64,000 bases of DNA from JAAYCI01 sp964370165 (GTDB lineage: Bacteria; Bacillota; Clostridia; Oscillospirales; Ruminococcaceae). Below the pieces are notes generated by a model. The model was not told where the DNA came from. It saw nothing but the letters and a program-made list of their open reading frames with translations, and did not search any database. Of this stretch, positions 34,735 through 44,085 are shown piece by piece. The stretch lies in assembly GCA_964370165.1 (NCBI GenBank), contig CAYJIG010000001.1, forward strand, positions 73,868-137,867, written 5' to 3'. The translations under genes were made by a program, and so were the position numbers. The first letter of the stretch is position 1, and each line of letters opens with the position of its first letter.

Positions 34735-36387
34735 TCAATTTTGAACCCAGCCGTATAGGTTGACTAATTTCCAGCCGCCTTCAGAACTTGGAATCCATTG
34801 GCCGATGAAATAGTTTTGGAAAAGTAAAACGGCGCAAAAAACGGCCAGAGATATTGAAAAATAAAGTAAAAACGAATAATTTACAGTTGTGTTTTTATCT
34901 TGCAAAGTGCGCGGCTTTATCACCCGGGAAAAAAGAGCAGAGGCGGCCGTAGCACAAAGCAAAAATGTAGGCAGGAAATATCGGGGTTGCATGCCTGTGA
35001 TGCGAATAGACTGAAAATCGGTGTCTGTAACATACATTCCGCAAAGTATGGCGGCGGCATATAAAAGACCGATGACTAAAAGGCCGGCGGCAAAGCGTTT
35101 GCGCTCTGGCTTTTCGCCGGTGGAAAGCACGCATCCTAAAAATATGGAGACCACCGAAAGGCCACTGATAAGCGGCAGGTTCATGTCCATAGCGCCAAGT
35201 CTGCCTAAATCAAACAAATATCCCACGTTTTCATATAAAGACTGCACGGCCACAGAAAGAAAACGTAAAGGATACAAAAGCATAAAACTCAGCTGTGCGG
35301 CGGGGTCGGCCGCAGTACCACTGCCACGAGGTAAAACGTCGGGCCAGCCTTGTTTTAGCAGGCCGCCGTCGACAAACCCGAGCACATACCACGCAAAAAC
35401 AGCAATAAAGGCAGTGGCGGTGATATATACCATGCGGTTTTTTGGCCATTTTTCAGGTAGTGAGAACCGCTCTTTAGGAATAAGTAAAAGTAAAGCCGCC
35501 AGTAAAAAGTTGAGGGGTTTAATATAGGTTGCAACAGCCAAGGCCGCCACAAAAGTGTATATGTGAACAGGGCGAATATTGTCGCGGAGAACAATACTTG
35601 CAAGGAAATAGCAAAGGCCCAGCATGAGAGCGTCGTAAGAGCAGGACGCCGCCATAAATAACGATAAAGGGAGAAGGCAAAAGACTAGCAAAACACCTTT
35701 GTATTTTTTTGCATTTTTCAAAGCGGCATAGCATAAAAAAGTATATAAAAGTAAGTTGGCGATACGTGCGGCATACATTTGCCCAAGTGCGCTGAAGCCG
35801 AAAAGTCTTGCAATGGAAATAAACAAACCCTGGTGTAAAAACGGCAGTAGCATAAACAAAATAGGCGCCTCGGCAGTCTCGGAGGGAAGATCGCCATTTT
35901 CCAAAGCGTCATGATACTCTGAAATAAGCGCAGGGTTTAGCAAGGCGTTTTGATACATGACATTGTGGTTCATCGGCGCCTTGAAAATATCGACTAAATG
36001 AGAGACATCGCCGGGATACTGCGCGTCGTATTGATAGGTGAAACTACCCATTGAGATAGATTGCGCACGAAGGAAATGCTTGTCTTCGTCAGGTGCCTGC
36101 AAAGGAGCCAGCGCAAAGCAAAATAACAGCCCGGTAATGAATATAGCAATGGCAGCTTTTACCTCAAGGCGCTTGCACCGAGAAATTAAGAACACAGCGG
36201 CATAAAGCACGGAAAACACAGCGCCAAGGCATAAACTGGCGACTATAAAAGAAAAATCGGCCGGAAGCAAAAAAACAACCCGCCAAAAATAAACAAGAAA
36301 AATAGAGGCTACCCAAACACAGGCGTAGCCTAAAATCCAGCCCATGTAGGGTGGAAATGTTATTTTTGAAAGGTGTTTTTGTAGCAT
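34735..36387 (-). CDS. DUF2142 family membrane protein
   Basis: A 550-residue polytopic protein with about twelve helices. The motif APLQAPDEDKHFLRAQ in the first outer loop is the DUF2142 signature and resembles the acidic loop of GT-C enzymes. A second conserved spot, TGMQPRYFLPT, precedes the last helices. DUF2142 members often sit in surface polysaccharide and teichoic acid loci and are thought to be glycosyltransferases. It follows the legB-type gene by about 20 bases and precedes the triplicated GT-C modules, so all are one leftward operon. Confidence 0.85.
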   Translation of the reverse strand: MLQKHLSKITFPPYMGWILGYACVWVASIFLVYFWRVVFLLPADFSFIVASLCLGAVFSVLYAAVFLISRCKRLEVKAAIAIFITGLLFCFALAPLQAPDEDKHFLRAQSISMGSFTYQYDAQYPGDVSHLVDIFKAPMNHNVMYQNALLNPALISEYHDALENGDLPSETAEAPILFMLLPFLHQGLFISIARLFGFSALGQMYAARIANLLLYTFLCYAALKNAKKYKGVLLVFCLLPLSLFMAASCSYDALMLGLCYFLASIVLRDNIRPVHIYTFVAALAVATYIKPLNFLLAALLLLIPKERFSLPEKWPKNRMVYITATAFIAVFAWYVLGFVDGGLLKQGWPDVLPRGSGTAADPAAQLSFMLLYPLRFLSVAVQSLYENVGYLFDLGRLGAMDMNLPLISGLSVVSIFLGCVLSTGEKPERKRFAAGLLVIGLLYAAAILCGMYVTDTDFQSIRITGMQPRYFLPTFLLCATAASALFSRVIKPRTLQDKNTTVNYSFLLYFSISLAVFCAVLLFQNYFIGQWIPSSEGGWKLVNLYGWVQN

Positions 36388-36407
36388 ATAGCCTCATTAA
36401 AGTGATT

Positions 36408-37391
36408 TTAGATGTTGTATAAATCAGCCTTATAGCTGTCCAGATGCTCGCGTAGCCATTCGATGGTAGCGGCGATGCCCTCTTCAAAGGTATAAGCAGG
36501 CTTCCAGTCTGTCATGGCGCGTAGTTTGTCGGCACTGCCTAAAAGACGCTCCACTTCGCTTTTTTCGGGGCGAAGACGGTCTGAGTCACACACAATTTCG
36601 GCGTTTGGATTGATTTGAGAAATAAGTTCGTTTGCCAAGTCGCCGATAGATATTTCACGCTGAGTAGCGATGTTTATCTCTTCGCCGATGGCCTTATCGC
36701 AGTCGGCAATAGCGATAAAACCTTGGGCAGTGTCTTTAACATAGTTGAAATCCCGTGTGGGATGAAGGCTACCGAGGTTTATTTTTTCGGCGCCTGAAAG
36801 AAGCTGGGTGATTATGGTGGGGATGACGGCCCGTGCACTTTGGCGGGGCCCGTATGTGTTGAAGGGACGCACAATGGACAAAGGTGTGGCAAAGCTGCGA
36901 TAAAAGCTTTCTGCCAGTCGGTCTGCGCCGATTTTAGTGGCGGAATAAGGGCTTTGGCCCTGGAATGGATGATTTTCGTCAATGGGCACATATTGGGCTG
37001 TGCCATACACCTCGCTGGTGGATGTCACCAAAAGGCGCTCTGTGCCTTGGTCACGCGCGGCGTTTAACACATTTAGCGTGCCTTTAATGTTAGTATCAAC
37101 ATAGCTGTCAGGGCTGTGGTATGAAAACGGAATAGCAATAAGTGCCGCTAGGTGGTATACCGTATTACAGCCTTGCATAGCTGTTTGCACGCCGTGCGGG
37201 TCACGCACGTCGCCTAAAAACACTTCTATTTCATTTTTCACACTGGGACTGAGACTATCAAGCCAGCCCCATGTACCGAACGAATTATAATAGCAAAATG
37301 CCTTTACTTTATCTCCGCGTTCCACCAGTGCTTCCACAAGATGACTGCCGATAAATCCATCGGCTCCGGTTACCAATACTTTGTTTGCCAA
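36408..37391 (-). CDS. legB: NAD-dependent nucleotide-sugar 4,6-dehydratase (LegB-like)
   Basis: An extended short-chain dehydrogenase of 327 residues. The nucleotide-binding motif is VTGADGFIGSH (about 7-17), the catalytic set TSTSEVYG, Tyr149 and Lys153 (YSATK), and GPRQSARAVIPT and LHPTRDFNYVKD are typical of the GDP-mannose dehydratase/LegB group. In legionaminic acid synthesis LegB makes the 4-keto-6-deoxy sugar that LegC aminates; legC lies divergent on the other side of the intergenic region, which supports this call. I favour a TTG start (MANKVLVTG) behind AGGGG; an ATG 15 codons upstream (MTYLLNESK) is the alternative. First gene of the 11-kb leftward operon. Confidence 0.85.
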   Translation of the reverse strand: MANKVLVTGADGFIGSHLVEALVERGDKVKAFCYYNSFGTWGWLDSLSPSVKNEIEVFLGDVRDPHGVQTAMQGCNTVYHLAALIAIPFSYHSPDSYVDTNIKGTLNVLNAARDQGTERLLVTSTSEVYGTAQYVPIDENHPFQGQSPYSATKIGADRLAESFYRSFATPLSIVRPFNTYGPRQSARAVIPTIITQLLSGAEKINLGSLHPTRDFNYVKDTAQGFIAIADCDKAIGEEINIATQREISIGDLANELISQINPNAEIVCDSDRLRPEKSEVERLLGSADKLRAMTDWKPAYTFEEGIAATIEWLREHLDSYKADLYNI

Positions 37392-37518
37392 AAAACACAC
37401 GCCCCTATCTTTACTTTCATTTAACAAATACGTCATAATTATACAATACATACGGCTTTTTTTCAACCGAGGCAGGCGAATATTCACAAAGTGGGGATAA
37501 GCGCCATAAAATAAAGAA

Positions 37519-37571
37519 ATCAATACAGAATAAATACCTGTATTGATGTTATGAGAAATTACTAGTATAAT
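37519..37571 (+). promoter_or_regulatory. legC promoter with perfect 10-bp inverted repeat operator
   Basis: ATCAATACAG (37519-37528) and CTGTATTGAT (37538-37547) form a perfect 10-bp inverted repeat with a 9-base spacer. The right arm overlaps the -35 TTGATG (37543-37548) of a promoter whose -10 is TATAAT (37566-37571), spacing 17. It lies between the divergent legB and legC operons, so one regulator could control both. Confidence 0.7.
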
Positions 37572-37626
37572 AATAAAAATGAAAGTAAGTGTATATAATT
37601 TATGTATAGATAAAACGAGGGAAAAC

Positions 37627-38787
37627 ATGGAAAATGCATTTATACCGTTGTCGGTACCAAACTTTTCCGGCAACGAGAAAGAATATGTGAATGATGCCGT
37701 GGTAAGCGAATGGGTATCAAGCGGCGGAGCAAAAGTTACAGAGTTTGAAAACAAGCTGGCAGAGTATGCCGGTGTGTCTTCTGCGGTGGCGTGTGCTTCG
37801 GGTACGGCAGGGCTTCATCTTGCTATGCTGGTGGCGGGAATAGGCGCAAACGATGAAGTGATTGTGCCCAGCCTTACGTTTATTGCCGCGGTAAATCCCG
37901 TAACATATGTGGGCGCGCATCCGGTGTTTATCGGCTGTGATGATACTTTATGTATAGATCCTGACGCTGTACAAAATTTTTGCGAAAACAACTGTAGCAT
38001 GAAAGACGGTGTTTTGGTAAACAACAAAACAAAACGTGTAGTGAAAGCCATTGAAGTGGTGCATGTTTTTGGCGAGATGTGTGACATGGAGAGACTGGTA
38101 GACATTGCTGAAAAATATAGTCTTGTGTTGATTGAAGACGCCACCGAGGCGCTGGGTACTTATTATAAAGAAGGCAAATATAAAGGCTGCATGGCCGGTA
38201 GTATAGGCGATGTAGGTGTATACAGCTTTAACGGAAACAAGATTATCACAACAGGAAGCGGCGGGATGCTGGTAAGCCGTCACGACAGCTGGGTAAAACA
38301 CGCAAAGCATCTTTCCACCCAGGCGAAAACCAGCGAAGTGTTTTATACCCACGATGAAATAGGGTACAACTACCGCATGACAAACCTACAAGCGGCGCTG
38401 GGCCTGGCTCAGCTGGAACAGCTGGAGGGTTTTATTGCCCGAAAAGAAGAAATGTATGCCGGGTATGTGCAAAAATTAGACGGAAAAAATGGCCTGCGTG
38501 TGTTACCATTTAAAGAAACTGTGCGCAGTAACAAGTGGTTTTTTAGCTTGTATGTGGGCGATTTTGCGATGGATAGAGACGAGCTGATAGATTACTTGCA
38601 GAAAAAGCGAATTCAAACAAGGTCTATCTGGGGACTGATAAATGACCAAACACCGTATAAAAACAACGAAGCATACGGGCTTGAAAAAGCGGTGATGTAC
38701 CACAAAAATATTGTGAACTTGCCGTGCTCCACAAACCTTACCGATAGCGGGATACAAAGAGTGTGCGACGAGATTTTAGCTCTGTAA
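37627..38787 (+). CDS. legC: LegC-type PLP-dependent aminotransferase
   Basis: A DegT/DnrJ/EryC1 sugar aminotransferase of 386 residues that should add the C4 amino group to the 4-keto sugar made by LegB. PLP motifs: GTAGLHLAM, PSLTFIA, VIED-type LIEDATEALG with the ring-pairing Asp171, and Lys205 in SFNGNKIITTGSGGM. The N-terminus MENAFIPLSVPNFSGNE fits the LegC group. Start ATG 37627 has GAGGG upstream. First gene of the rightward nonulosonic acid operon. Confidence 0.9.
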   Translation: MENAFIPLSVPNFSGNEKEYVNDAVVSEWVSSGGAKVTEFENKLAEYAGVSSAVACASGTAGLHLAMLVAGIGANDEVIVPSLTFIAAVNPVTYVGAHPVFIGCDDTLCIDPDAVQNFCENNCSMKDGVLVNNKTKRVVKAIEVVHVFGEMCDMERLVDIAEKYSLVLIEDATEALGTYYKEGKYKGCMAGSIGDVGVYSFNGNKIITTGSGGMLVSRHDSWVKHAKHLSTQAKTSEVFYTHDEIGYNYRMTNLQAALGLAQLEQLEGFIARKEEMYAGYVQKLDGKNGLRVLPFKETVRSNKWFFSLYVGDFAMDRDELIDYLQKKRIQTRSIWGLINDQTPYKNNEAYGLEKAVMYHKNIVNLPCSTNLTDSGIQRVCDEILAL

Positions 38788-38826
38788 AAATAATGAAGTA
38801 AGATAAGAGTGAAGGGGCTGTGGTGT

Positions 38827-39876
38827 GTGGATTTTAAAGAACTGATTATATCTAAAAACATATCGGCCATTGACGCCATGCGGCGTCTTGATGAGGCTGG
38901 GTGTCGTATTTTGTTTATTGCTGAAAGTGGCAAGCTGCAAGGTGTGCTTACAGACAGCGATATCAGAAAATATATTTTGCGTGGCGGTGATTTAGCGTCG
39001 TCGGTGGAAAAAGTGGCGAATTTTTCGCCAAAGAGTCTTCATTTAAACGAGCGGAAAAATGCACAAGACTTTATGATGGAAAACTATATAGACGCAGTGC
39101 CGCTACTTGACGACGAGGGTAATATCATAGACGTGGTTTTTGCAAACCAAAAAGTTGGTGACGCAAAAGAAAATGCACGTCTTGATATACCTGTGGTGGT
39201 GATGGCAGGCGGGCTTGGAACAAGGCTTTATCCGTACACGAAAATACTCCCAAAGCCGTTGATACCCATAGGCGAAAACCCAATTATAGAGCATGTGCTG
39301 GGCAAGTTTTTGGATTTTGGATGTGGGCAGTTTCATCTGCTGGTAAACTATCGCAAAAACATGCTGAAAAGCTATTTTGCCGATCTTGAAAACCCGTATG
39401 ACATAAGTTGGGTGGATGAGGACAAACCACTGGGCACAGGCGGCGGGCTAAGCCTGCTAAAAGGCAAGCTCAGCGAGGCGTTTTTTCTTACAAACTGCGA
39501 CACATTGATAGAAGCGGACTATGCCGACATAGCAAAAATGCATAAAGAGCAAAAAAACACCATCACCATGGTGTGTGCCACAAAACAGTACACCATTCCG
39601 TACGGCGTGGTGGAGCTGTCTGAGTCGGGCGAGTATACGCATATAAAAGAAAAACCATGCATGAATTTTTTGACAAATACCGGAATGTATCTTGTGGAGC
39701 CGAATGTGCTGGATGAAATAGAAGATGACGTGGCGCAGGGCTTTCCCGATATAATAGAAACTTGTAAAAAACAAGGCATGCGCATAGGAATATATCCAAT
39801 AGGTGAGGCTATGTTTATGGACATGGGCCAGATAGAAGAACTGGATGAGATGAGACGACGTTTCGAAGGCGCATAA
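38827..39876 (+). CDS. ptmE: CBS-domain nucleotidyltransferase (PtmE-like)
   Basis: About 349 residues. The N-terminal 110 residues are a CBS pair (KNISAIDAMRRLDEAGCRILFI ... GVLTDSDIRKYILRG). The rest is a sugar-1-phosphate nucleotidyltransferase with VVMAGGLGTRLYPYTK, LPKPLIPIG and the metal-binding TNCDTLIEAD. This is the architecture of Campylobacter PtmE, which makes the GDP-glucosamine precursor of legionaminic acid. The GTG at 38827 (MDFKELIIS) with GAAGGGG upstream fits the family's N-terminus better than the GTG at 38809. The CBS pair may bind a nucleotide for allosteric control. Confidence 0.87.
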   Translation: MDFKELIISKNISAIDAMRRLDEAGCRILFIAESGKLQGVLTDSDIRKYILRGGDLASSVEKVANFSPKSLHLNERKNAQDFMMENYIDAVPLLDDEGNIIDVVFANQKVGDAKENARLDIPVVVMAGGLGTRLYPYTKILPKPLIPIGENPIIEHVLGKFLDFGCGQFHLLVNYRKNMLKSYFADLENPYDISWVDEDKPLGTGGGLSLLKGKLSEAFFLTNCDTLIEADYADIAKMHKEQKNTITMVCATKQYTIPYGVVELSESGEYTHIKEKPCMNFLTNTGMYLVEPNVLDEIEDDVAQGFPDIIETCKKQGMRIGIYPIGEAMFMDMGQIEELDEMRRRFEGA

Positions 39877-39898
39877 ACGGAAAACAGGAGGAAACAGC

Positions 39899-40894
39899 GT
39901 GTCGGTTTTGATTATTGCAGAGGCGGGAGTAAACCATAACGGTGACCTAAACATGGCCAAAGAAATGGCTCTTGCTGCAAAAAATGCAGGCGCAGACATA
40001 GTGAAATATCAAACGGCCGTGCCAAAGCTGGTGGCAAGCAAATTTGCCCAAAAGGCCGCGTATCAAAAAGAAGCCACAAAAGACGACGAAAGCCAGCTGG
40101 ACATGATACGCAAGCTGCATTTTGATTTCAAGGCGCATGAAGAACTGAAAGAATATTGCGAGTCTATAGGTATTGTGTATCTTTCCTCGGCGTTTGATTT
40201 GCCGAGTGTGGATTTTTTACACAGCCTTGATTTACCATATGACAAAATACCGTCGGGCGAGATTACAAACCTGCCGTATCTTGAGAAAATAGGCAAGAAA
40301 AACAAGCCTATTTTGCTGTCTACCGGCATGAGCACTTTGCCGGAAATAGACGATGCATTGACTGTTTTGCAAGATGCCGGTGCGGAAGATATCACACTCT
40401 TGCACTGCAACACAGAATACCCCACGCCGTTTTGTGACGCGAATTTATTGGCGATGCTGGACTTGTGTGAGGCGTTTGGGTTTCCTGTGGGATACAGTGA
40501 CCACACCGAGGGGTATGTTGCGGCGGTGGCGGCGGTGGCGCTGGGCGCGGTGGTTATCGAAAAGCATTTCACGCTTGATAAAACCCTGCCGGGGCCTGAC
40601 CATAAAGCAAGCCTAGACGAAAACCAGCTGGCGGAAATGGTGGCTGCAGTGCGAAACACCGAAGCCGCCTTGGGCGAGCGTAGCAAGGCTGTTAGCCAAA
40701 GCGAAGAAAAAAATAAGCCCATTGCAAGGAAAAGCATAGTGGCAGCGTGTGACATTAAAAAAGGTGAAGTGTTCTGCGAAGAAAACCTTACCACAAAACG
40801 TCCGGGAGAGGGTATCTCACCGATGAAATGGTATGACATACTTGGGAAAAAAGCAGAGAGAGATTACAGCGAAGATGAGCCTATAGAAGAATAA
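39899..40894 (+). CDS. neuB: NeuB-family nonulosonic acid synthase (legionaminate/sialate synthase)
   Basis: Condenses a 6-carbon amino sugar with phosphoenolpyruvate to give a nine-carbon nonulosonic acid. The 331 residues show IIAEAGVNHNGDL at the N-terminus, KYQTA, LPSGEITNLPYLE, LLSTGMS, LLHCNTEYPTP, GYSDHTEG and EKHFTLDKTLPGPDHKAS with the metal-binding His, then a C-terminal SAF domain (IVAACDIKKGEVFCEENLTTKRPG). Start is GTG at 39899 with AGGAGG. The operon context (legB, legC, ptmE-like) suggests a legionaminic-type product rather than sialic acid. Confidence 0.93.
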   Translation: MSVLIIAEAGVNHNGDLNMAKEMALAAKNAGADIVKYQTAVPKLVASKFAQKAAYQKEATKDDESQLDMIRKLHFDFKAHEELKEYCESIGIVYLSSAFDLPSVDFLHSLDLPYDKIPSGEITNLPYLEKIGKKNKPILLSTGMSTLPEIDDALTVLQDAGAEDITLLHCNTEYPTPFCDANLLAMLDLCEAFGFPVGYSDHTEGYVAAVAAVALGAVVIEKHFTLDKTLPGPDHKASLDENQLAEMVAAVRNTEAALGERSKAVSQSEEKNKPIARKSIVAACDIKKGEVFCEENLTTKRPGEGISPMKWYDILGKKAERDYSEDEPIEE

Positions 40895-40921
40895 AAACTA
40901 ACATCGAGAGGTCGCAAATAT

Positions 40922-42103
40922 ATGTTTACGGTGGCGGTAGTAACCGGGACAAGGGCTGAATATGGCCTGCTTCGTCCCGTGATACAAAATATGATGGACA
41001 GCAAGGTGCTCAAAGTACAGCTGTTAGTAACAGGAACGCATTTATCGCAGGAGTTTGGGTATACAGTATCTGAAATAGAAGACGACGGATTTCCGATTGC
41101 GGCAAAGCTGGATATTTTATCGCAAGAAGTGCCACAGACAAGGCAGGGTACGGCAAAACTGGTGGAGCTGGCACTGAAAATGTTTACCGACTGGCTGGCA
41201 GAGTGTGAAAGGGCACCTGACGCGGTGCTGATTTTGGGCGACAGGTACGAGGCGTTTGCCGCAGGCCAAGCGGCCAGCCTATTAGACATACCGGTGGTTC
41301 ATATAAGTGGCGGTGACGTTACCCAGGGCGCAGACGACGACTGGTTTAGGCATTGCCTGACAAAAATGGCGAAACTGCATTTTCCGTCTTGTGAGAGCTA
41401 CAGACAACGCATTTTACGCATGGGTGAAGAGCCTTGGCGTGTATATAACGTGGGTGGCTTGGGCGACGAAAATGTGCGGAATTTGCAGCTGATGAACCGT
41501 AAACAGTTGGTGGATTCGCTAGACTTCAAGCTGGCGGAAAAATATGCGCTGGTAACACTGCACCCACAAACACTGTCCGAGCATCCGCCTGCACGGCAGG
41601 CAGGAATGCTTCTCTCGGCGCTGGACACTAGGCCGGATCTTTTTTATCTTATCACCGGGGCAAATGCCGATGCCGGTGGTCAAGAGGTAAACAGGTTGTT
41701 CAACGCGTTTTGCAAACAACGAAGCAATGCCGTTATAGTGTCGAACCTTGGCGTGGTGCGTTATCTTTCGGCCATGAAATATGCTACGCTGGTGATAGGT
41801 AATTCCTCCTCGGGCGTGGTGGAAACACCGTCTTTGGGCGTGCCGTGTGTGGATATAGGCGAGCGTCAAGCCGGCAGGGTACGTGCGGATAATATTGTGC
41901 ATTGCGACATGGACACGGCGTCTATAGAAAAGGCCATGGCGCATGCCTTGCAACCAAACTTTGCCAAGATTGCCGCTACGGTGGACAGCCCATATAACGG
42001 CGGAGACACCAGCGGAAAAATTGTGGAGATTCTCACAAAGTTTTTGCAAAAAGAGCTACTTTCCAAAATGAAAGTGTTTTATGACGGGGAGGGCACGAAA
42101 TGA
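40922..42103 (+). CDS. neuC: Hydrolysing nucleotide-sugar 2-epimerase (NeuC/LegG)
   Basis: A 393-residue GT-B-fold enzyme that removes the nucleotide and inverts C2, providing the ManNAc-type substrate for NeuB. Motifs: VVTGTRAEYGLLRPV, VTGTHLSQEFG, ILGDRYEAFAAGQAASLLDIPVVHISGGDVTQGADDDWFRH, and GNSSSGVVETPSLGVPCVDIGERQAGR. The HISGGDxTxGAxDDxxRH stretch is typical of the NeuC/LegG group. Its stop overlaps the next start (ATGA), so translation is coupled. Confidence 0.93.
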   Translation: MFTVAVVTGTRAEYGLLRPVIQNMMDSKVLKVQLLVTGTHLSQEFGYTVSEIEDDGFPIAAKLDILSQEVPQTRQGTAKLVELALKMFTDWLAECERAPDAVLILGDRYEAFAAGQAASLLDIPVVHISGGDVTQGADDDWFRHCLTKMAKLHFPSCESYRQRILRMGEEPWRVYNVGGLGDENVRNLQLMNRKQLVDSLDFKLAEKYALVTLHPQTLSEHPPARQAGMLLSALDTRPDLFYLITGANADAGGQEVNRLFNAFCKQRSNAVIVSNLGVVRYLSAMKYATLVIGNSSSGVVETPSLGVPCVDIGERQAGRVRADNIVHCDMDTASIEKAMAHALQPNFAKIAATVDSPYNGGDTSGKIVEILTKFLQKELLSKMKVFYDGEGTK

Positions 42104-43086
42104 ATATATTAGTGGTGGGGCTTGGCAGTATGGGTAAGCGTCGTGCTCGCCTTGCCCAGAGCCTGGGACATACTTTGTTCGGGGTGGATAGCGATAAAGG
42201 CCGGCGCAAAGAAGCACAAGGCTTGTCCATTGAAACGTTTGACAGCTTAAATCAAGCGCTGGAGCATAAAGAAACTTATGATGCGGCGTTTGTGTGCACT
42301 GCGCCGCTGTCGCATATGGAAGTGACAAAAGAACTATTGATGGCAGATTTACCTGTTTTTTCCGAGCTGAATTTGGTAGACGACGGGTATGATGTTCTCA
42401 TAGAACTTGCCAAAGAAAGGCAAAAAACACTTTTTTTAAGCTCGACCATGCTGTATCGTGCAGAGATTGGCCATATCAAAAAAAGAGTGGATAGTTTTGC
42501 AAAGCCGATGCGATATATTTACCACATAGGTCAATATTTGCCCGACTGGCACCCGTGGGAAAGCTATAAAAACTTTTTTGTGGGAAATGCACGCACCGGC
42601 GGTGTACGTGAAATTTTCGGGATAGAGCTTCCGTGGTTGTGCACGGTGTTTGGCAAGGCCAAGGCGGAATATGTATGTGGCCAGAGTATTAGCGACTTAG
42701 AGCTTCCATATCCCGACAGTGTTATGGTAAACTTAAAGCATGAAAACGGCACGGTGGGTGTTTTATGTGCCGATGTTGTCAGCCCGAAAGCTGTGCGGAA
42801 TTTTGAGCTTTTTGGTGACGGAATACATGTTTTTTGGGAGGGTAACCCAAAATCACTTTACGAGTATGACATAAACACAAAAGAAAAAGTAAGTGTTGAT
42901 ACGTATAAAAGTTTCGAGCAAGATTCCAGATACAGTGATAATATTGTGGAGAATGCATACCTTGACGAGATGATATGTTTTTTTGAAACGCTGAAAGGTA
43001 ACGCGCAGCCACTTTGGGATTTTGAAAAAGATAGAAAAATTATCCACTTGATGGATGACATTGAGAAAGCGGCAAAAGTTCAGTAA
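42100..43086 (+). CDS. Gfo/Idh/MocA family oxidoreductase 1
   Basis: A 328-residue NAD(P)-dependent sugar dehydrogenase-like protein. The Rossmann motif is VVGLGSMGKRRARL; FVCTAPLSHMEVTKELL and a degenerate EKP block (SELNLVDD) follow. In most family members the EKP lysine is catalytic; here that block has lost it, so the chemistry may be altered. Similar oxidoreductases are, from memory, common in nonulosonate clusters with unclear roles. Overlaps neuC by 4 bases; the next gene is a paralogue. Confidence 0.82.
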   Translation: MNILVVGLGSMGKRRARLAQSLGHTLFGVDSDKGRRKEAQGLSIETFDSLNQALEHKETYDAAFVCTAPLSHMEVTKELLMADLPVFSELNLVDDGYDVLIELAKERQKTLFLSSTMLYRAEIGHIKKRVDSFAKPMRYIYHIGQYLPDWHPWESYKNFFVGNARTGGVREIFGIELPWLCTVFGKAKAEYVCGQSISDLELPYPDSVMVNLKHENGTVGVLCADVVSPKAVRNFELFGDGIHVFWEGNPKSLYEYDINTKEKVSVDTYKSFEQDSRYSDNIVENAYLDEMICFFETLKGNAQPLWDFEKDRKIIHLMDDIEKAAKVQ

Positions 43087-43107
43087 ATAATGTGAGGGGG
43101 TAACGTA

Positions 43108-44085
43108 ATGAAGGTGCTGTTTATTGGTCTTGGAAGTATAGGAACCAGGCATTTGCGTAATTTAGACGCCTTGTGTAAGGAAAAACAGCTGAACATTGAA
43201 GTGGTGGCTCTGCGCTCGTCAGATAGGGAGCTTAGCGCCGAGGTATCGTGCATGATAACTCGTCAGGTGCACACACTGCCAAAAGACGAGACGTTTGATG
43301 TTGCTTTTGTTACCGGACCCACTCATGTGCACGCAATGACTATTGGCGAGCTGAAAGGTAAGGTGGGTACGTACTTTATCGAAAAGCCGCTGTTTGACCA
43401 TCCGCAGTATGACTTGTCGGTACTTGGCCTGGGTATGTACCAAAAAGCCTATGTGGCGGCGCCGATGCGACATACCGCTCTTTATGCCGCGCTGTGCAAA
43501 AAGCTGTATAACTTACCGGTTTATTCGGTGCGGGCTATATGCTCGTCTTATTTGCCCGAGTGGCGAAATGGGGTTGATTATCGCACGGTGTACTCGGCAA
43601 ACTCCTCCATGGGTGGCGGAGTGACACTGGACTTAATCCACGAATGGGATTATCTATACGATCTGTTTGGCCCACCGCTACAAAGCTATAACATGCGAGG
43701 ACAGGTATCGCATCTTGAGATGGATACAGACGATATATCGGTGTATATTGCATACTGGCCAAATGCCGTGGGTGAGCTACATCTTGATTATTTCGGGCGG
43801 AAATATCGCAGGGAGCTGGAAGTGTTCTGTGAAGAAGGCACTATTGTGGCCGATTTTGGTGCAGGTGTGCTGACGAATGTTGATGGGACACGTGAAGACT
43901 ACAGCGAGGACCCAAACTGCCGATATAAACGAGAGATGGAATATTTTATCAACTACGCACAAAACGGAACAGGCGAAAGCATAAACAGCCCTCAAAGGGC
44001 GCTTAACGTATTGCAAATTGCAATGGGCACCACTGCGCTGGACGAAGGCGAGAAAAAGGATGTCACAACGGGAGAAGAAGAATGA
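43108..44085 (+). CDS. Gfo/Idh/MocA family oxidoreductase 2
   Basis: A 325-residue paralogue of the preceding protein. The Rossmann motif is FIGLGSIGTRHLRNL and the family's EKP motif is intact (YFIEKPLFD), unlike in the neighbour. The region VTLDLIHEWDYLYDLFG matches the substrate-binding segment of the family. GAGGGGG precedes the ATG. Its stop overlaps the next start by 4 bases. An active dehydrogenase paired with a degenerate one suggests a heteromer or two successive steps on the nonulosonate or its precursor. Confidence 0.85.
   Translation: MKVLFIGLGSIGTRHLRNLDALCKEKQLNIEVVALRSSDRELSAEVSCMITRQVHTLPKDETFDVAFVTGPTHVHAMTIGELKGKVGTYFIEKPLFDHPQYDLSVLGLGMYQKAYVAAPMRHTALYAALCKKLYNLPVYSVRAICSSYLPEWRNGVDYRTVYSANSSMGGGVTLDLIHEWDYLYDLFGPPLQSYNMRGQVSHLEMDTDDISVYIAYWPNAVGELHLDYFGRKYRRELEVFCEEGTIVADFGAGVLTNVDGTREDYSEDPNCRYKREMEYFINYAQNGTGESINSPQRALNVLQIAMGTTALDEGEKKDVTTGEEE

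Noticed and set aside
40063..40839. 258-codon open frame antisense to neuB
   Set aside because: It mirrors the codon pattern of neuB, has no ribosome binding site and resembles nothing. Long antisense frames of the same kind occur opposite the U32 gene and maf.
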